From NCBI RefSeq assembly GCF_028765165.1, contig NZ_JARADB010000007.1, forward strand, positions 62,001 to 126,000: a DNA stretch of 64,000 nt, written 5' to 3'. Position 1 is the first letter of the stretch. Every line of letters begins with the position of its first letter. Under the pieces are notes generated by a model, which saw nothing but the letters and a program-made list of their open reading frames with translations, ran no database searches and was not told where the DNA came from. Below are positions 42,432-50,365 of the stretch, in pieces. This stretch comes from Paenibacillus sp. MAHUQ-63 (lineage in GTDB: Bacteria; Bacillota; Bacilli; Paenibacillales; NBRC-103111). Position numbers and translations under genes: made by a program.

Positions 42432-42951
42432 ATCCGCTTCCCTCCATTCAATCTCACAGACAAGAACAAATGTTCCTATTTGTAGTATATCGAACCTTTG
42501 ATTCAATTTCAATATAATTTTGGAAAAATTTACTCAATATAACCATGTTTTATCTGAGCGAAAGGGATAGTGTTGATATAGCGGGCAAGAACAATGGGGG
42601 CGGCTAGAGCTGGCTGCGCTAGAGGCTAGAGGCGGCTAGAGCTGGCTAGAGCTGGCTGCGCTAGAGGCTAGAGGCGGCTAGAGCTGGCTAGAGCTGGCTG
42701 CGCTAGAGGCTAGAGGCGGCTAGAGGCAGCTAGAGGTGGCTAGGTGCAGCTGGAGCACGAGCTTGAAGAGACGAGGAGGCCCTGAGCAGATGGGATAGTG
42801 GCAATAGCAAGCAAGTGAATTCCGAATAGGTGCCTCCCATAGATCACCGGAGCTTTCCGGAGCCTCCCCTCCGAGCCGGCGCTAAGGCTTCTTTTTCACT
42901 TCATGTCCGCATAAGGTAGTACTAATGACAAGCGGGCTAGGGGGGAATGAG
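42432..42951. other. Intergenic region with tandem repeat
   Basis: About 520 bases without a gene. The centre is the CTAG-rich array described separately. The flanks are non-repetitive. A weak hairpin AGCC/GGCT followed by TCTTTTT lies near 42875. No promoter could be placed with confidence. Confidence 0.6.
42600..42753. repeat. CTAG-rich 42-bp tandem repeat array
   Basis: The array has a shortened first unit, two identical 42-base units and a diverged last unit. Each unit is itself made of GGCTAGAGCT-like subrepeats of 6 to 10 bases. CTAG occurs over a dozen times, although this tetranucleotide is normally rare in bacteria. All six frames contain stops, so it is non-coding. There are no unique spacers, so it is not a CRISPR array. 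Confidence 0.85.
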
Positions 42952-43743
42952 ATGCTGCAAAGGCGACGGTGGAGAAGCAGACCTACAGGGAAATCCAACC
43001 GGAAAAAGGTGCTGTTGATCAGTCTTCTCATCTTTGTCTTATTTTGCGTGCAGTTTTTTATTTATGTTGAACGGAATCTCCGGCCTCCGCTGATGAACTT
43101 AGCGAAGGTCCGCATTAAGCAGATCGCCACACAAGCGATTAACAGCGCAATTGCGGATCATGTGGCTGGCAGCACGAATGCGGAGCAGCTTATCGATTGG
43201 AAAATGGATAAAAACGGAAAGATCACAGGCTTCATGTTGAATTATAACGAACATATGCGTATAACCTCCGATACGATCAATACCGTACAAGGAGAGCTTG
43301 ATCATCTGCAGACGATATCCGAGCATATTCCGGTAGGGCAAGCGATGAACAGCGCCATCCTCTCGTCGTTCGGCCCCGATATACCGATCAGGCTGCTGCC
43401 TGTAGGGAATGTGAAGGTTGATTTGAATACGCGATCTCAAAACGCAGGCATTAACATGGTGATGTTCGAGGTATACGTTCGCATTATTGCCGAAGTATCG
43501 GTCATTATTCCATTTGATTCGGATACGGAAATCGTGGAAACGGAAATCCCTATTTCCTATTCGCTTGTGGTAGGGGATGTACCGACGTATTACTACGATA
43601 ACAAGGGCAATCCGGTTGGCAGCAGCAAGGACGCAGGCCCGCCAAGCTTATCGCTTCCGCAAATTCCGAACTCGGGAACTACCACGCCGAAGAGCGAAGG
43701 GACCTCTACGCCAGAAGGAACGGAAAAAGAGCCGACCCCCTAG
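42952..43743 (+). CDS. yunB: Sporulation protein YunB
   Basis: The 263-residue protein has one N-terminal membrane helix (about 18-38) after a basic stretch and then an extracytoplasmic domain with the YunB signature LRPPLMNLAKVRIKQIATQAIN and PVGNVKVDLNTR. It is made in the mother cell during sporulation in Bacillus. The C-terminus carries a Thr/Pro/Glu-rich tail of about 35 residues. GGGGGGAATGAG precedes ATG 42952; an in-frame ATG at 42925 has a weaker site. It is convergent with lytH, its neighbour in B. subtilis too. Confidence 0.92.
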   Translation: MLQRRRWRSRPTGKSNRKKVLLISLLIFVLFCVQFFIYVERNLRPPLMNLAKVRIKQIATQAINSAIADHVAGSTNAEQLIDWKMDKNGKITGFMLNYNEHMRITSDTINTVQGELDHLQTISEHIPVGQAMNSAILSSFGPDIPIRLLPVGNVKVDLNTRSQNAGINMVMFEVYVRIIAEVSVIIPFDSDTEIVETEIPISYSLVVGDVPTYYYDNKGNPVGSSKDAGPPSLSLPQIPNSGTTTPKSEGTSTPEGTEKEPTP

Positions 43744-43758
43744 GGGCCGGCTTATTTT
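43731..43758. terminator. Bidirectional terminator between yunB and lytH
   Basis: GCCGACCCC pairs with GGGGCCGGC (one mismatch) and overlaps the yunB stop. A-rich sequence precedes and TTATTTT follows, so it can serve both convergent genes. Confidence 0.7.
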
Positions 43759-44801
43759 CTGCGTCTGCTGCGGTCTTCTTTTTCCCATTTGCGCAAGGAG
43801 GGGTAAGGATCAAAGCTCCACTCCGTTAATCCATTATCGCGATAGAGGCCGAAGTGGAGATGGGGCGGGAATTTCCCGGAAGTCCCCGGCTTACCGTAGC
43901 CGGAGCTGCCAACCCAACCGATCGTTTGGCCGGGCTTCACGACGTCGTTTTCTTTGATTCCTTTTTGGAACCCGGATAGGTGGGCGTAATAATGATAGAT
44001 GTTGTTCACGTCACGAATCCCGATGCGCCAGCCGCCGTATGGATTCCAGCCTTTCACTTCCACGATCCCATAGCAGGTGCTGCGCACGGGAACGCCGTAA
44101 CCGGCAAACAAATCGGTTCCTTCGTGGGAACGATGACCGCCCCAGCCGCGGCTGTCTCCCCACGTGCTGCGATAGGAGTAATCGGCCGTAACCGGCAGCG
44201 GGAATGCGTGCTCGCCAACGTCCAAGGTGCCGAGCGTCTCATAAATGGTAGCGAACTGTTTGATACGTTCAACACTGCGCGAGTTCTGGTAATAATTCCA
44301 TAAGTTGATCTGCAGATTATCTTCCTTAATGCCATTCTTGCTCATCAGAAATGCCATTGAAGCCAGCCGATCCAGATCGTTGTCCCGTTCAGCAACGCCG
44401 TCTCCGGAACCGTCGCGCCCATAACCGTGGAAGATGGAAATACTATTGGGATTCGTATCCTGCTGGTCCGGATTCAAGATGCCGGCCCAATCCGACTCGG
44501 GAAAGTAAATACTAGTAAGCCCTCTGTGCGCTGGCCGTTTCTTGGCAATATTCATCGTTCGTTCGTACTGATCGACAGCGGCCAAATAAGACCATGGGAT
44601 GCCGGAAATAATACTTGTTTTCTCAAACAGCTCTTTCCGCTCAGAGTTCAGGTTGGGAGTAACCTTAGATGGAGCAGAAGCGAGCGAGAGGTCGGAAGCG
44701 ACAGCCTGCGCAGCCTCTACATTTGAAAGAATTCCTGATTCGGTTGCTGATAGGAGGAGGCTACAAATTAAAACCCGCGACCAAAAGGGTCTGCTTATCA
44801 T
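43752..44801 (-). CDS. lytH: Sporulation M23 peptidase LytH
   Basis: The 349-residue protein has an N-terminal signal anchor (about 5-30), a region of about 170 residues, and a LytM/M23 zinc peptidase domain whose metal ligands are in HRSHEGTDLF and PPHLHFG. In B. subtilis LytH (YunA) cleaves the L-Ala-D-Glu bond in cortex peptidoglycan to leave single L-Ala side chains. The synteny lytH-yunB-lipA-yutD supports the name. The ATG at 44801 is 9 bases from AGGAAGG; an ATG at 44810 abuts that site. Confidence 0.88.
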   Translation of the reverse strand: MISRPFWSRVLICSLLLSATESGILSNVEAAQAVASDLSLASAPSKVTPNLNSERKELFEKTSIISGIPWSYLAAVDQYERTMNIAKKRPAHRGLTSIYFPESDWAGILNPDQQDTNPNSISIFHGYGRDGSGDGVAERDNDLDRLASMAFLMSKNGIKEDNLQINLWNYYQNSRSVERIKQFATIYETLGTLDVGEHAFPLPVTADYSYRSTWGDSRGWGGHRSHEGTDLFAGYGVPVRSTCYGIVEVKGWNPYGGWRIGIRDVNNIYHYYAHLSGFQKGIKENDVVKPGQTIGWVGSSGYGKPGTSGKFPPHLHFGLYRDNGLTEWSFDPYPSLRKWEKEDRSRRRK

Positions 44802-44870
44802 CACTATCATCCTTCCTGAAATGTTATTTCTTAGGATGTACGCTTCCTATCGTGTTTATCCCAAGATCTT

Positions 44871-44897
44871 TTGTTGTTCGTTTATTTTTGCTATGAT
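44871..44897 (+). promoter_or_regulatory. Promoter of detached larC2
   Basis: An extended -10 element TGCTATGAT (44889-44897) has a weak TTGTTG at 44871-44876 upstream. It lies about 25 bases before the larC2 start, so larC2 has its own promoter. Confidence 0.45.
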
Positions 44898-44921
44898 GCC
44901 AATATAAGGCGGGTGAAATGG

Positions 44922-45416
44922 ATGAGTTTTAACCATAGAGATGAGCATGTAGATGACAGGATGCTGTTGATTCAAGCTAATTTGGATGATATGAATCCGG
45001 AGTGGGTTTCTTATATCATGGACAAGCTCTTCGATACAGGGGCGAACGATGTGTACGTGGTACCGATTATTATGAAAAGGGGCCGGCCCGGCATTATGTT
45101 GAATGTACTCGTTGAGGAAGAACGGCTCTCGGCGATTGAAGACGTTATTTTCAGCGAGACTACAACGTTAGGCATTCGGTATATGCACGCATCCTGCCAT
45201 CGTTTGGCCAGAGAGTTCGAAAAGGTACAAACCCCGTGGGGCTCGTTGTCGGTCAAAGTCGGCTATCACCAAGGGAAATTAGTGCAGTATGCACCTGAGT
45301 TTAAAGAATGCGAGCAGGTTGCGCTAGCTCATGGCGTGCCATTGAAGACGGTGTATGAAGAAGTCAGACACCGGTTTGTGCAGCAACAGCAAGAACATAA
45401 AAACGCCTCCTCCTAA
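44922..45416 (+). CDS. larC2: LarC C-terminal domain protein (larC2), detached
   Basis: The 165-residue protein corresponds to the C-terminal half of the nickel-insertion cyclometallase LarC, with LIQANLDDMNPEWVSYIMDKLF, DVYVVPIIMKRGRPGIML and TTLGIRYM as hallmarks. In Lactobacillus plantarum the two halves are joined by a programmed frameshift on one strand. Here the N-terminal half lies convergently on the opposite strand, 26 bases from this stop. GGCGGGTG precedes the ATG. The halves must therefore assemble as separate polypeptides if the protein is active. Confidence 0.9.
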   Translation: MSFNHRDEHVDDRMLLIQANLDDMNPEWVSYIMDKLFDTGANDVYVVPIIMKRGRPGIMLNVLVEEERLSAIEDVIFSETTTLGIRYMHASCHRLAREFEKVQTPWGSLSVKVGYHQGKLVQYAPEFKECEQVALAHGVPLKTVYEEVRHRFVQQQQEHKNASS

Positions 45417-45436
45417 TGGTATAGGAAGAGGCGTTT
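45401..45436. terminator. Bidirectional terminator between larC2 and larC1
   Basis: AAACGCCTCCTCC (45401-45413) pairs with GGAAGAGGCGTTT (45424-45436) with one bulge and includes the larC2 stop. A-run and T-run flank the stem on both sides. Confidence 0.75.
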
Positions 45437-45442
45437 ATGCCG

Positions 45443-46423
45443 TTACTGAGGGTTGTGCGTATGTGTATGAGAGTGCGAATGGGCGTGGTCGTGATCATGG
45501 TCATGGTGATGATGGTGGTCATCGTGCGAGTGTGCATGATCATGATCATGGTCATGATGATGATGATGGTCATCGTGCGAATGCGCATGATCATGATGAT
45601 GGTGGTGATGGTGATCATCATGCGTATGAGCATGGCCGTGATTATGTTCATGAGACAAGTGCTCGTGGCCGACTTGCCATTTGCCGATGAAAGGGTCTAC
45701 TTGGCCGATGACAACGCGAAGCACGTTAGGCTGCTTAGGCAAATCCCGCGTGCCTGCGCCGTAACCGATCGTATCCACGACCATTGGCGGAAAGCTTTTG
45801 GAAAACTCATCCACGATGCCGGAAATGATACCGGCCCCTGTCGGCGTGGTCATCTCCATACTGTAGTCAGTTGATGCAATCGGTAAGCCGCGCATCATTT
45901 CCAAAGTAGCAGGTGCAGGCACCGGATAGGTACCGTGATCGATATGAATCGTACCCGAGCCTAGAGGAACCGGCGATGCGTAGATGCGCTCGATTCGCAG
46001 CGAGTCGATGGCCAAAGCCACACCCACGATATCAACGATGGAGTCGATCGCTCCGACTTCGTGGAAATGTACTTTCTCCACAGGAATACCGTGGATTTTC
46101 GCCTCAGCGATACCGATTTTCTCGAAGATGGCGAGGCTGAGCGCTGTTACTCGCTCGTTGAATCCCGCCCCCTGAATGACTTTGACGATTTCGGAGTAAT
46201 GCCGGTGTTGCTTCGGCGGATGGTTCGGGTCCTGGATGACATCCAGCTTCAGAGCCGAGATGCCGCGCTTAATGACACGTTTCCACTCCAGCATATAAGG
46301 TTCCAGCTTGATCTTGGTAAGCTCATCTTCAATGTATGCACGGTCTGCTCCTGCATCGACCAATGCCCCGAGGGTCATATCGCCGCTGATACCGGAGAAG
46401 CAGTCCAAATATAAAATACGCAT
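45443..46423 (-). CDS. larC1: LarC N-terminal domain protein (larC1) with His-rich tail
   Basis: The 326-residue protein is the N-terminal part of LarC, with YLDCFSGISGDMTLGALVDAG at the start, VHFHEVGAIDSIVDIVG in the middle and MEMTTPTGAG after it. LarC inserts nickel into the pincer nucleotide cofactor of lactate racemase-type enzymes using CTP. From about residue 242 it carries a tail of some 85 residues with about 45 histidines and many Asp, in two 17-residue repeats of the form HDHAHSHDDHHHHHDHD, a plausible nickel store. The weak site GAG precedes ATG 46423, 10 bases after the larB stop, suggesting coupling. Confidence 0.92.
   Translation of the reverse strand: MRILYLDCFSGISGDMTLGALVDAGADRAYIEDELTKIKLEPYMLEWKRVIKRGISALKLDVIQDPNHPPKQHRHYSEIVKVIQGAGFNERVTALSLAIFEKIGIAEAKIHGIPVEKVHFHEVGAIDSIVDIVGVALAIDSLRIERIYASPVPLGSGTIHIDHGTYPVPAPATLEMMRGLPIASTDYSMEMTTPTGAGIISGIVDEFSKSFPPMVVDTIGYGAGTRDLPKQPNVLRVVIGQVDPFIGKWQVGHEHLSHEHNHGHAHTHDDHHHHHHHDHAHSHDDHHHHHDHDHDHAHSHDDHHHHHDHDHDHAHSHSHTHTHNPQ
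45455..45660. repeat. His/Asp codon repeat tract
   Basis: This tract encodes the larC1 tail. It is almost wholly CAT/CAC and GAT/GAC codons (ATG/GTG and ATC/GTC on the plus strand), with a 51-base period covering two repeats. It is prone to slippage and length variation. Confidence 0.8.
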
Positions 46424-46433
46424 GGTACGAATC

Positions 46434-47210
46434 TCACGCTCGTTTCGACATATTTTTGTTAATGAGCCCTGCATAATAGCCGGCTCCGAAGCCATTGTCG
46501 ATGTTCACGACGGAAATGCCGGGTGAACAACTGTTTAACATCGACAGAAGCGGCGCCACGCCTGCCAGATGGGCGCCATATCCGATGCTCGTCGGCACGG
46601 CGACGATCGGCTTGGACACAAGCCCGCCGACGACGCTGGCGAGCGCGCCTTCCATGCCGGCTACGACCACAATCGCGTTGGCACCGCGAATGAGATCCAG
46701 CCGGCGGAAGAGCCGGTGAATGCCGGCTACGCCGACGTCGAACACGCGTTCGACGTGGCTGCCCAGGCATTCAGCCGTAAGAGCGGCCTCCTCCGCCACA
46801 GGGAGGTCGGAGGTGCCTGCGCACACGACGGCGATGTAGCCTTCGTGGACTTTCAACATCGGGCGCTTGAACCAAGTGAGCGCCCGGGCCGTTTCGTGGT
46901 AGGTGACGCCTTCCACGGCTGCGGTAACATGGGCGGCTTTGTCCGGATCGACACGCGTGGCGAGCACGCGGTCGGTGTGCTCCGTCAGCCGCCGGAAAAT
47001 CGTCTCGATCTGCTCAGCGGTCTTGCCTTCCCCGAAAATGACTTCGGGGAAGCCCGTACGCTTCTCGCGATCGATGTCCAGCTGGGCAAATCCGAGATCT
47101 AGGTTGCCGGGGCCTGCGCCTGCACCATCTTTGACGATTTGCCTTTTGGCTTCTTCAACGTCCAGATCGCCGGTCTGGACGAGCTTTAGAATCTTCTCCA
47201 AGTCCATCAT
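46434..47210 (-). CDS. larB: LarB, nickel pincer cofactor carboxylase
   Basis: The 258-residue protein matches LarB, which carboxylates and hydrolyses nicotinate adenine dinucleotide to pyridinium-3,5-dicarboxylate mononucleotide in cofactor synthesis. The C-terminal PurE-like domain (about 120-258) shows VVCAGTSDLPVAEEAALTAE, VVVAGMEGALASVVGGL and PTSIGYGAHLAGVAPLLSMLNSC-type motifs. ATGATG begins at the larE stop (ATGA overlap), so it is coupled to larE. Confidence 0.92.
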   Translation of the reverse strand: MMDLEKILKLVQTGDLDVEEAKRQIVKDGAGAGPGNLDLGFAQLDIDREKRTGFPEVIFGEGKTAEQIETIFRRLTEHTDRVLATRVDPDKAAHVTAAVEGVTYHETARALTWFKRPMLKVHEGYIAVVCAGTSDLPVAEEAALTAECLGSHVERVFDVGVAGIHRLFRRLDLIRGANAIVVVAGMEGALASVVGGLVSKPIVAVPTSIGYGAHLAGVAPLLSMLNSCSPGISVVNIDNGFGAGYYAGLINKNMSKRA

Positions 47211-48055
47211 AAGGATGCTTCTTTCACCTTTTCTTTGGTTTCCTTAGACAGCACTTCGTTCATGCTGCCGGTGCGGTAGCCCGCAAGATCCAGCGTTACG
47301 TAAGTAAAGCCGAGCTTGCTGAACTTTTCGTAAATCGCGTCGCGGTGCTCCACCACTTTGTGGATTTCATTCGGCATGACTTCGATCCGGGCGATTTTGT
47401 CATGATGACGCACCCGCACTTGATATAGACCGAGCTGCGACAAGAAGAATTCACCCTCATCCAGCTGGTCGATTTTCCATTTCTCAATTTGCGTTCCATA
47501 AGGAATGCGGGAGGACAAGCAGGCGAAGGACGGCTTATCCCAGGTGCGCAGCCCTAATTCCTTGGAAAGCTGTCGGATCTCGTCCTTCGTCAAGCCGGCC
47601 TCTTGTAAGGTGCTGCGGACGCCCTGTTCATTCTTGGCTTGCAGGCCCGGCCTGTAATCGCCGAGATCATCCATATTGGAGCCATCTAGAATATATGGGT
47701 AACCCAAATCTTTGGCTAATTGCTGCAGATGTGAATAAAGTCCTGTTTTGCAGTGGTAACAGCGATCCGGGTTATTGGCGACGAAATTCGCGTTCTCCAA
47801 TTCTTTAACCTCTGTTTTGTGCAGCTTGACGCCGATCTGCTCGGCAAGTTCAACAGCTGCATCGAATTCCCTCGTAGGGAACGTTTCGGAAGCCGCAGTC
47901 ACGGCTAACACTTGATCTCCGAGCTCTTGCTGTGCCCGTTTGAGGACGAATGTACTGTCCACGCCTCCGGAGAAGGCGATTAATACGCGACCCATGCCTC
48001 TTAAAATCTCACCGAGCTTGCGGTCTTTCTCGCGCGTTACTTCTTGTATGCTCAT
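47207..48055 (-). CDS. larE: LarE, ATP-dependent sacrificial sulfur transferase
   Basis: The 282-residue protein has the PP-loop SGGVDST at residues 29-35, CYHC at 99-102, and Cys179 in SFACLSSRIPYG. That last cysteine matches the one which L. plantarum LarE gives up as sulfur donor (Cys176), so the sacrificial mechanism is supported here. It thiolates the two carboxyls of the LarB product. GGGAGGGAAG precedes the ATG. The order larE-larB-larC1 lacks larA (the racemase) in this window; the cofactor user is elsewhere. Confidence 0.93.
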   Translation of the reverse strand: MSIQEVTREKDRKLGEILRGMGRVLIAFSGGVDSTFVLKRAQQELGDQVLAVTAASETFPTREFDAAVELAEQIGVKLHKTEVKELENANFVANNPDRCYHCKTGLYSHLQQLAKDLGYPYILDGSNMDDLGDYRPGLQAKNEQGVRSTLQEAGLTKDEIRQLSKELGLRTWDKPSFACLSSRIPYGTQIEKWKIDQLDEGEFFLSQLGLYQVRVRHHDKIARIEVMPNEIHKVVEHRDAIYEKFSKLGFTYVTLDLAGYRTGSMNEVLSKETKEKVKEASL

Positions 48056-48144
48056 GATTCTTCCCTCCCATACAGCTATATGTAAAAAGCTGAGCTGTTT
48101 TGGTCCATCTAGATTAGTGTATCACAACTGACTGGTAAAGTGGA

Positions 48145-48172
48145 TTGTTTTGTCAAGCATTCATGATATAAT
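48145..48172 (+). promoter_or_regulatory. Sigma-A-type promoter of lipA
   Basis: TTGTTT (48145-48150), 16 bases, then a perfect TATAAT (48167-48172), about 38 bases before the lipA start. Confidence 0.6.
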
Positions 48173-48210
48173 AACTACAGCAAGAAACCAAATAAAAGGC
48201 GGGAACTATA

Positions 48211-49086
48211 ATGCCTACAAAACCCCTAGAGAGAAAACCAGACTGGTTAAAAATTAATCTGAAGACCGATGAAAACTTCAAAGAAATAAAGTCGATGATG
48301 CGTTCCAAAACGCTGCATACGGTTTGTGAGGAAGCCAAATGTCCGAACATTCATGAGTGCTGGGCGAATCGGACGGCAACCTTTATGATTTTGGGCGACA
48401 TATGTACGCGCGCCTGCCGCTTCTGCGCCGTCAAAACCGGCCTCCCGACGGAGCTCGATCTGCAAGAGCCGGAACGTGTGGCCGATGCCGCATTGCAAAT
48501 GGGCTTGCGCCATTGCGTCGTGACTTCCGTCGCGCGCGACGATCTGCAGGATGGCGGAGCGATGATTTTCGCCGAAACGATTAAGGCGATTCGCCGGAAG
48601 CTGCCGCTCTGCACGGTCGAAGTGCTGATTCCCGATTTCCTGGGACGCGAAGAGTCGCTGGCAACGGTTCTGGAGGCCAAGCCGGATATCCTGAACCATA
48701 ATATGGAAACGGTTGAACGCATGTCGGACCGCGTCCGCTCCAAAGCGAAGTATCGCCGCTCGCTGGAGCTGCTGGAGCGCTCCAAGCGAATCGCGCCGAA
48801 CATTCCAACCAAATCCAGCGTCATGATCGGTGTCGGCGAGGAGTGGGAGGAGCTGCTGCAAACGATGGACGATCTTCGCGCGGTGGATTGCGATATTATG
48901 ACCATCGGCCAGTATTTGCAGCCGTCCACGACCCATCTGGCTGTCTCCAAATATTATACGCCGGACCAGTTCGCCCTTCTGAAAGAAGAGGGGATGAAGC
49001 GCGGGTTCAAGCACGTAGAGTCAGGCCCATTGGTACGCAGCTCGTACCATGCCCATGAGCAGGTCCAAGCGGCATCGAACGTTTAA
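48211..49086 (+). CDS. lipA: Lipoyl synthase
   Basis: The 291-residue radical-SAM enzyme inserts two sulfurs into protein-bound octanoyl groups. It has both iron-sulfur clusters: the auxiliary cluster cysteines 39, 44 and 50 in CEEAKCPNIHEC, and the SAM cluster cysteines 65, 69 and 72 in CTRACRFC. The conserved C-terminal RSSYHAHEQ carries the serine that ligates the auxiliary cluster. AAAAGGCGGG precedes the ATG. It lies 36 bases before yutD, as in Bacillus. Confidence 0.96.
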   Translation: MPTKPLERKPDWLKINLKTDENFKEIKSMMRSKTLHTVCEEAKCPNIHECWANRTATFMILGDICTRACRFCAVKTGLPTELDLQEPERVADAALQMGLRHCVVTSVARDDLQDGGAMIFAETIKAIRRKLPLCTVEVLIPDFLGREESLATVLEAKPDILNHNMETVERMSDRVRSKAKYRRSLELLERSKRIAPNIPTKSSVMIGVGEEWEELLQTMDDLRAVDCDIMTIGQYLQPSTTHLAVSKYYTPDQFALLKEEGMKRGFKHVESGPLVRSSYHAHEQVQAASNV

Positions 49087-49122
49087 ACTGACGGATCCGA
49101 GAAAGGAGAGCTTCCTACCATC

Positions 49123-49470
49123 ATGATTCATATTGCGAACAAAACCTATGAGCTCGTGACCGACCACAAGAACGGTTGGAATTATGAAGTGTTCAAGGAA
49201 CGCTACAGCGAAGTTCTGGAGCGCTATGATTATATTGTTGGCGACTGGGGATACAGTCAATTAAGGCTGAGAGGCTTTTTTAAAGAAGCTCACCCGAAAG
49301 CGACAAAGGATTCGTCGATCGCCGCCCTCCAAGACTATTTGAATGAGTACTGCAATTTCGGCTGTGCTTACTTTCTCATCGAGAAGGTTAACACTAACAA
49401 GCAGCAGCAGCAACCACTGCAGCCGCAGCAACCGCAGGTACCTTCCGAACCGACGACAACCTCGTCATAG
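49123..49470 (+). CDS. yutD: YutD family protein
   Basis: The 115-residue protein matches the YutD (DUF1027) family, with NGWNYEVFKERYSEVLERYDYIVGDWGYSQLRLRGFF as the core and the CNFGCAYFLIEK ending. A Gln/Pro/Thr tail of about 25 residues follows. GAGAAAGGAGAG precedes the ATG. Function is unknown; it is conserved beside lipA in Bacillales. Confidence 0.92.
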   Translation: MIHIANKTYELVTDHKNGWNYEVFKERYSEVLERYDYIVGDWGYSQLRLRGFFKEAHPKATKDSSIAALQDYLNEYCNFGCAYFLIEKVNTNKQQQQPLQPQQPQVPSEPTTTSS

Positions 49471-49482
49471 AGGTTTGACAAT

Positions 49483-49527
49483 AAAAAAACGCCATTTGAA
49501 CTCCCGGGAGTTCAATGGCGTTTTTTT
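49483..49527. terminator. Perfect bidirectional terminator
   Basis: A long stem with almost no loop (49483-49505 with 49506-49527) has A7 on one side and T7 on the other; it closes yutD and the convergent NAD kinase gene. Confidence 0.9.
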
Positions 49528-49541
49528 GTTGACCCATAAAG

Positions 49542-50354
49542 CTACTTAAGCTCTAAGCCGACGAAAGCCTCGCGCACCCGGTTCCAGAACGGGAAGGGGC
49601 GGAATCTGGCGAATTTCACTTTCACGTGGGAGGCGACGCGGCAGCGGATCGAGACGACGTCGCTGTGCTGCATATACTTATGATCGAGGGAAAGCAGCAT
49701 ATTTTGCTGGGCTTTCGGATAAATGTCGCAATGATGATGCTTCGGTAAAATCATGGAAGAGCCGAGTGTCCGGTAGACTCTGTTATTGATGGAAGCGATC
49801 TCGGCGATTTGGATCGCCTCCAGTGACGGATGGACCATGGCCCCGCCCAAGCTTTTGTTATAGGCGGTGCTGCCTGCCGGCGAGGAGATGCAGATTCCGT
49901 CGCCGCGGAACATTTCGAACACTTCATCGTTGATGTCCAGACGCGCAACCAGGGAAACTTCGATTCCCCGAAGCGTAAACTCGTTCAGCGCAAGATGCGT
50001 CTCAACGCCATGCTCGGTAGTGATTTCGATCTCAACGACCGGATATCTCACGACTTGCAGTTCCTCGACGGAAGGGACGCTAAATACCAGTGATGCGAGA
50101 TGGTCGAGTTCGTTCGGTTTCCAATCCGCAAAAAAGCCGAGATGTCCCGTATGGATGCCTACGAATGCGATATGACCGATTTGATCGACATAATTATGAA
50201 AAGCCTGAAGCATGGTGCCGTCTCCGCCAATGGAAAGGACGATGTCGGGGTTATGCTCGTCCCTGGGCATTCCATGCTGTGCGGCGAGCGCATGGAACCG
50301 TGCTGTCAGCTCCTTGGAGATATCATCGCCTCGTTCAATGACGTTGTATTTCAA
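49542..50354 (-). CDS. nadK: NAD kinase (NadF type)
   Basis: The 270-residue enzyme phosphorylates NAD to NADP. The diacylglycerol-kinase-like GGDGTMLQAFHNY (about residues 43-55) holds the catalytic Asp, and FRGDGICISSPAGSTAYNKSLGGAMVHP-type motifs the second nucleotide site. It begins at a TTG with AGGAGG 7 bases before it. It follows the PilZ-domain gene by 11 bases, so the two form an operon. Confidence 0.95.
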   Translation of the reverse strand: MKYNVIERGDDISKELTARFHALAAQHGMPRDEHNPDIVLSIGGDGTMLQAFHNYVDQIGHIAFVGIHTGHLGFFADWKPNELDHLASLVFSVPSVEELQVVRYPVVEIEITTEHGVETHLALNEFTLRGIEVSLVARLDINDEVFEMFRGDGICISSPAGSTAYNKSLGGAMVHPSLEAIQIAEIASINNRVYRTLGSSMILPKHHHCDIYPKAQQNMLLSLDHKYMQHSDVVSIRCRVASHVKVKFARFRPFPFWNRVREAFVGLELK

Positions 50355-50365
50355 TCGAGTTCCTC

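Noticed and set aside
42600..42753. Possible CRISPR array
   Set aside because: Units are contiguous without unique spacers and are built of smaller subrepeats; no cas genes are nearby.
45437..45874. Plus-strand frame rich in Met and Val opposite the larC1 tail
   Set aside because: It is the antisense of the His/Asp codon repeat; the low-complexity product is an artefact.
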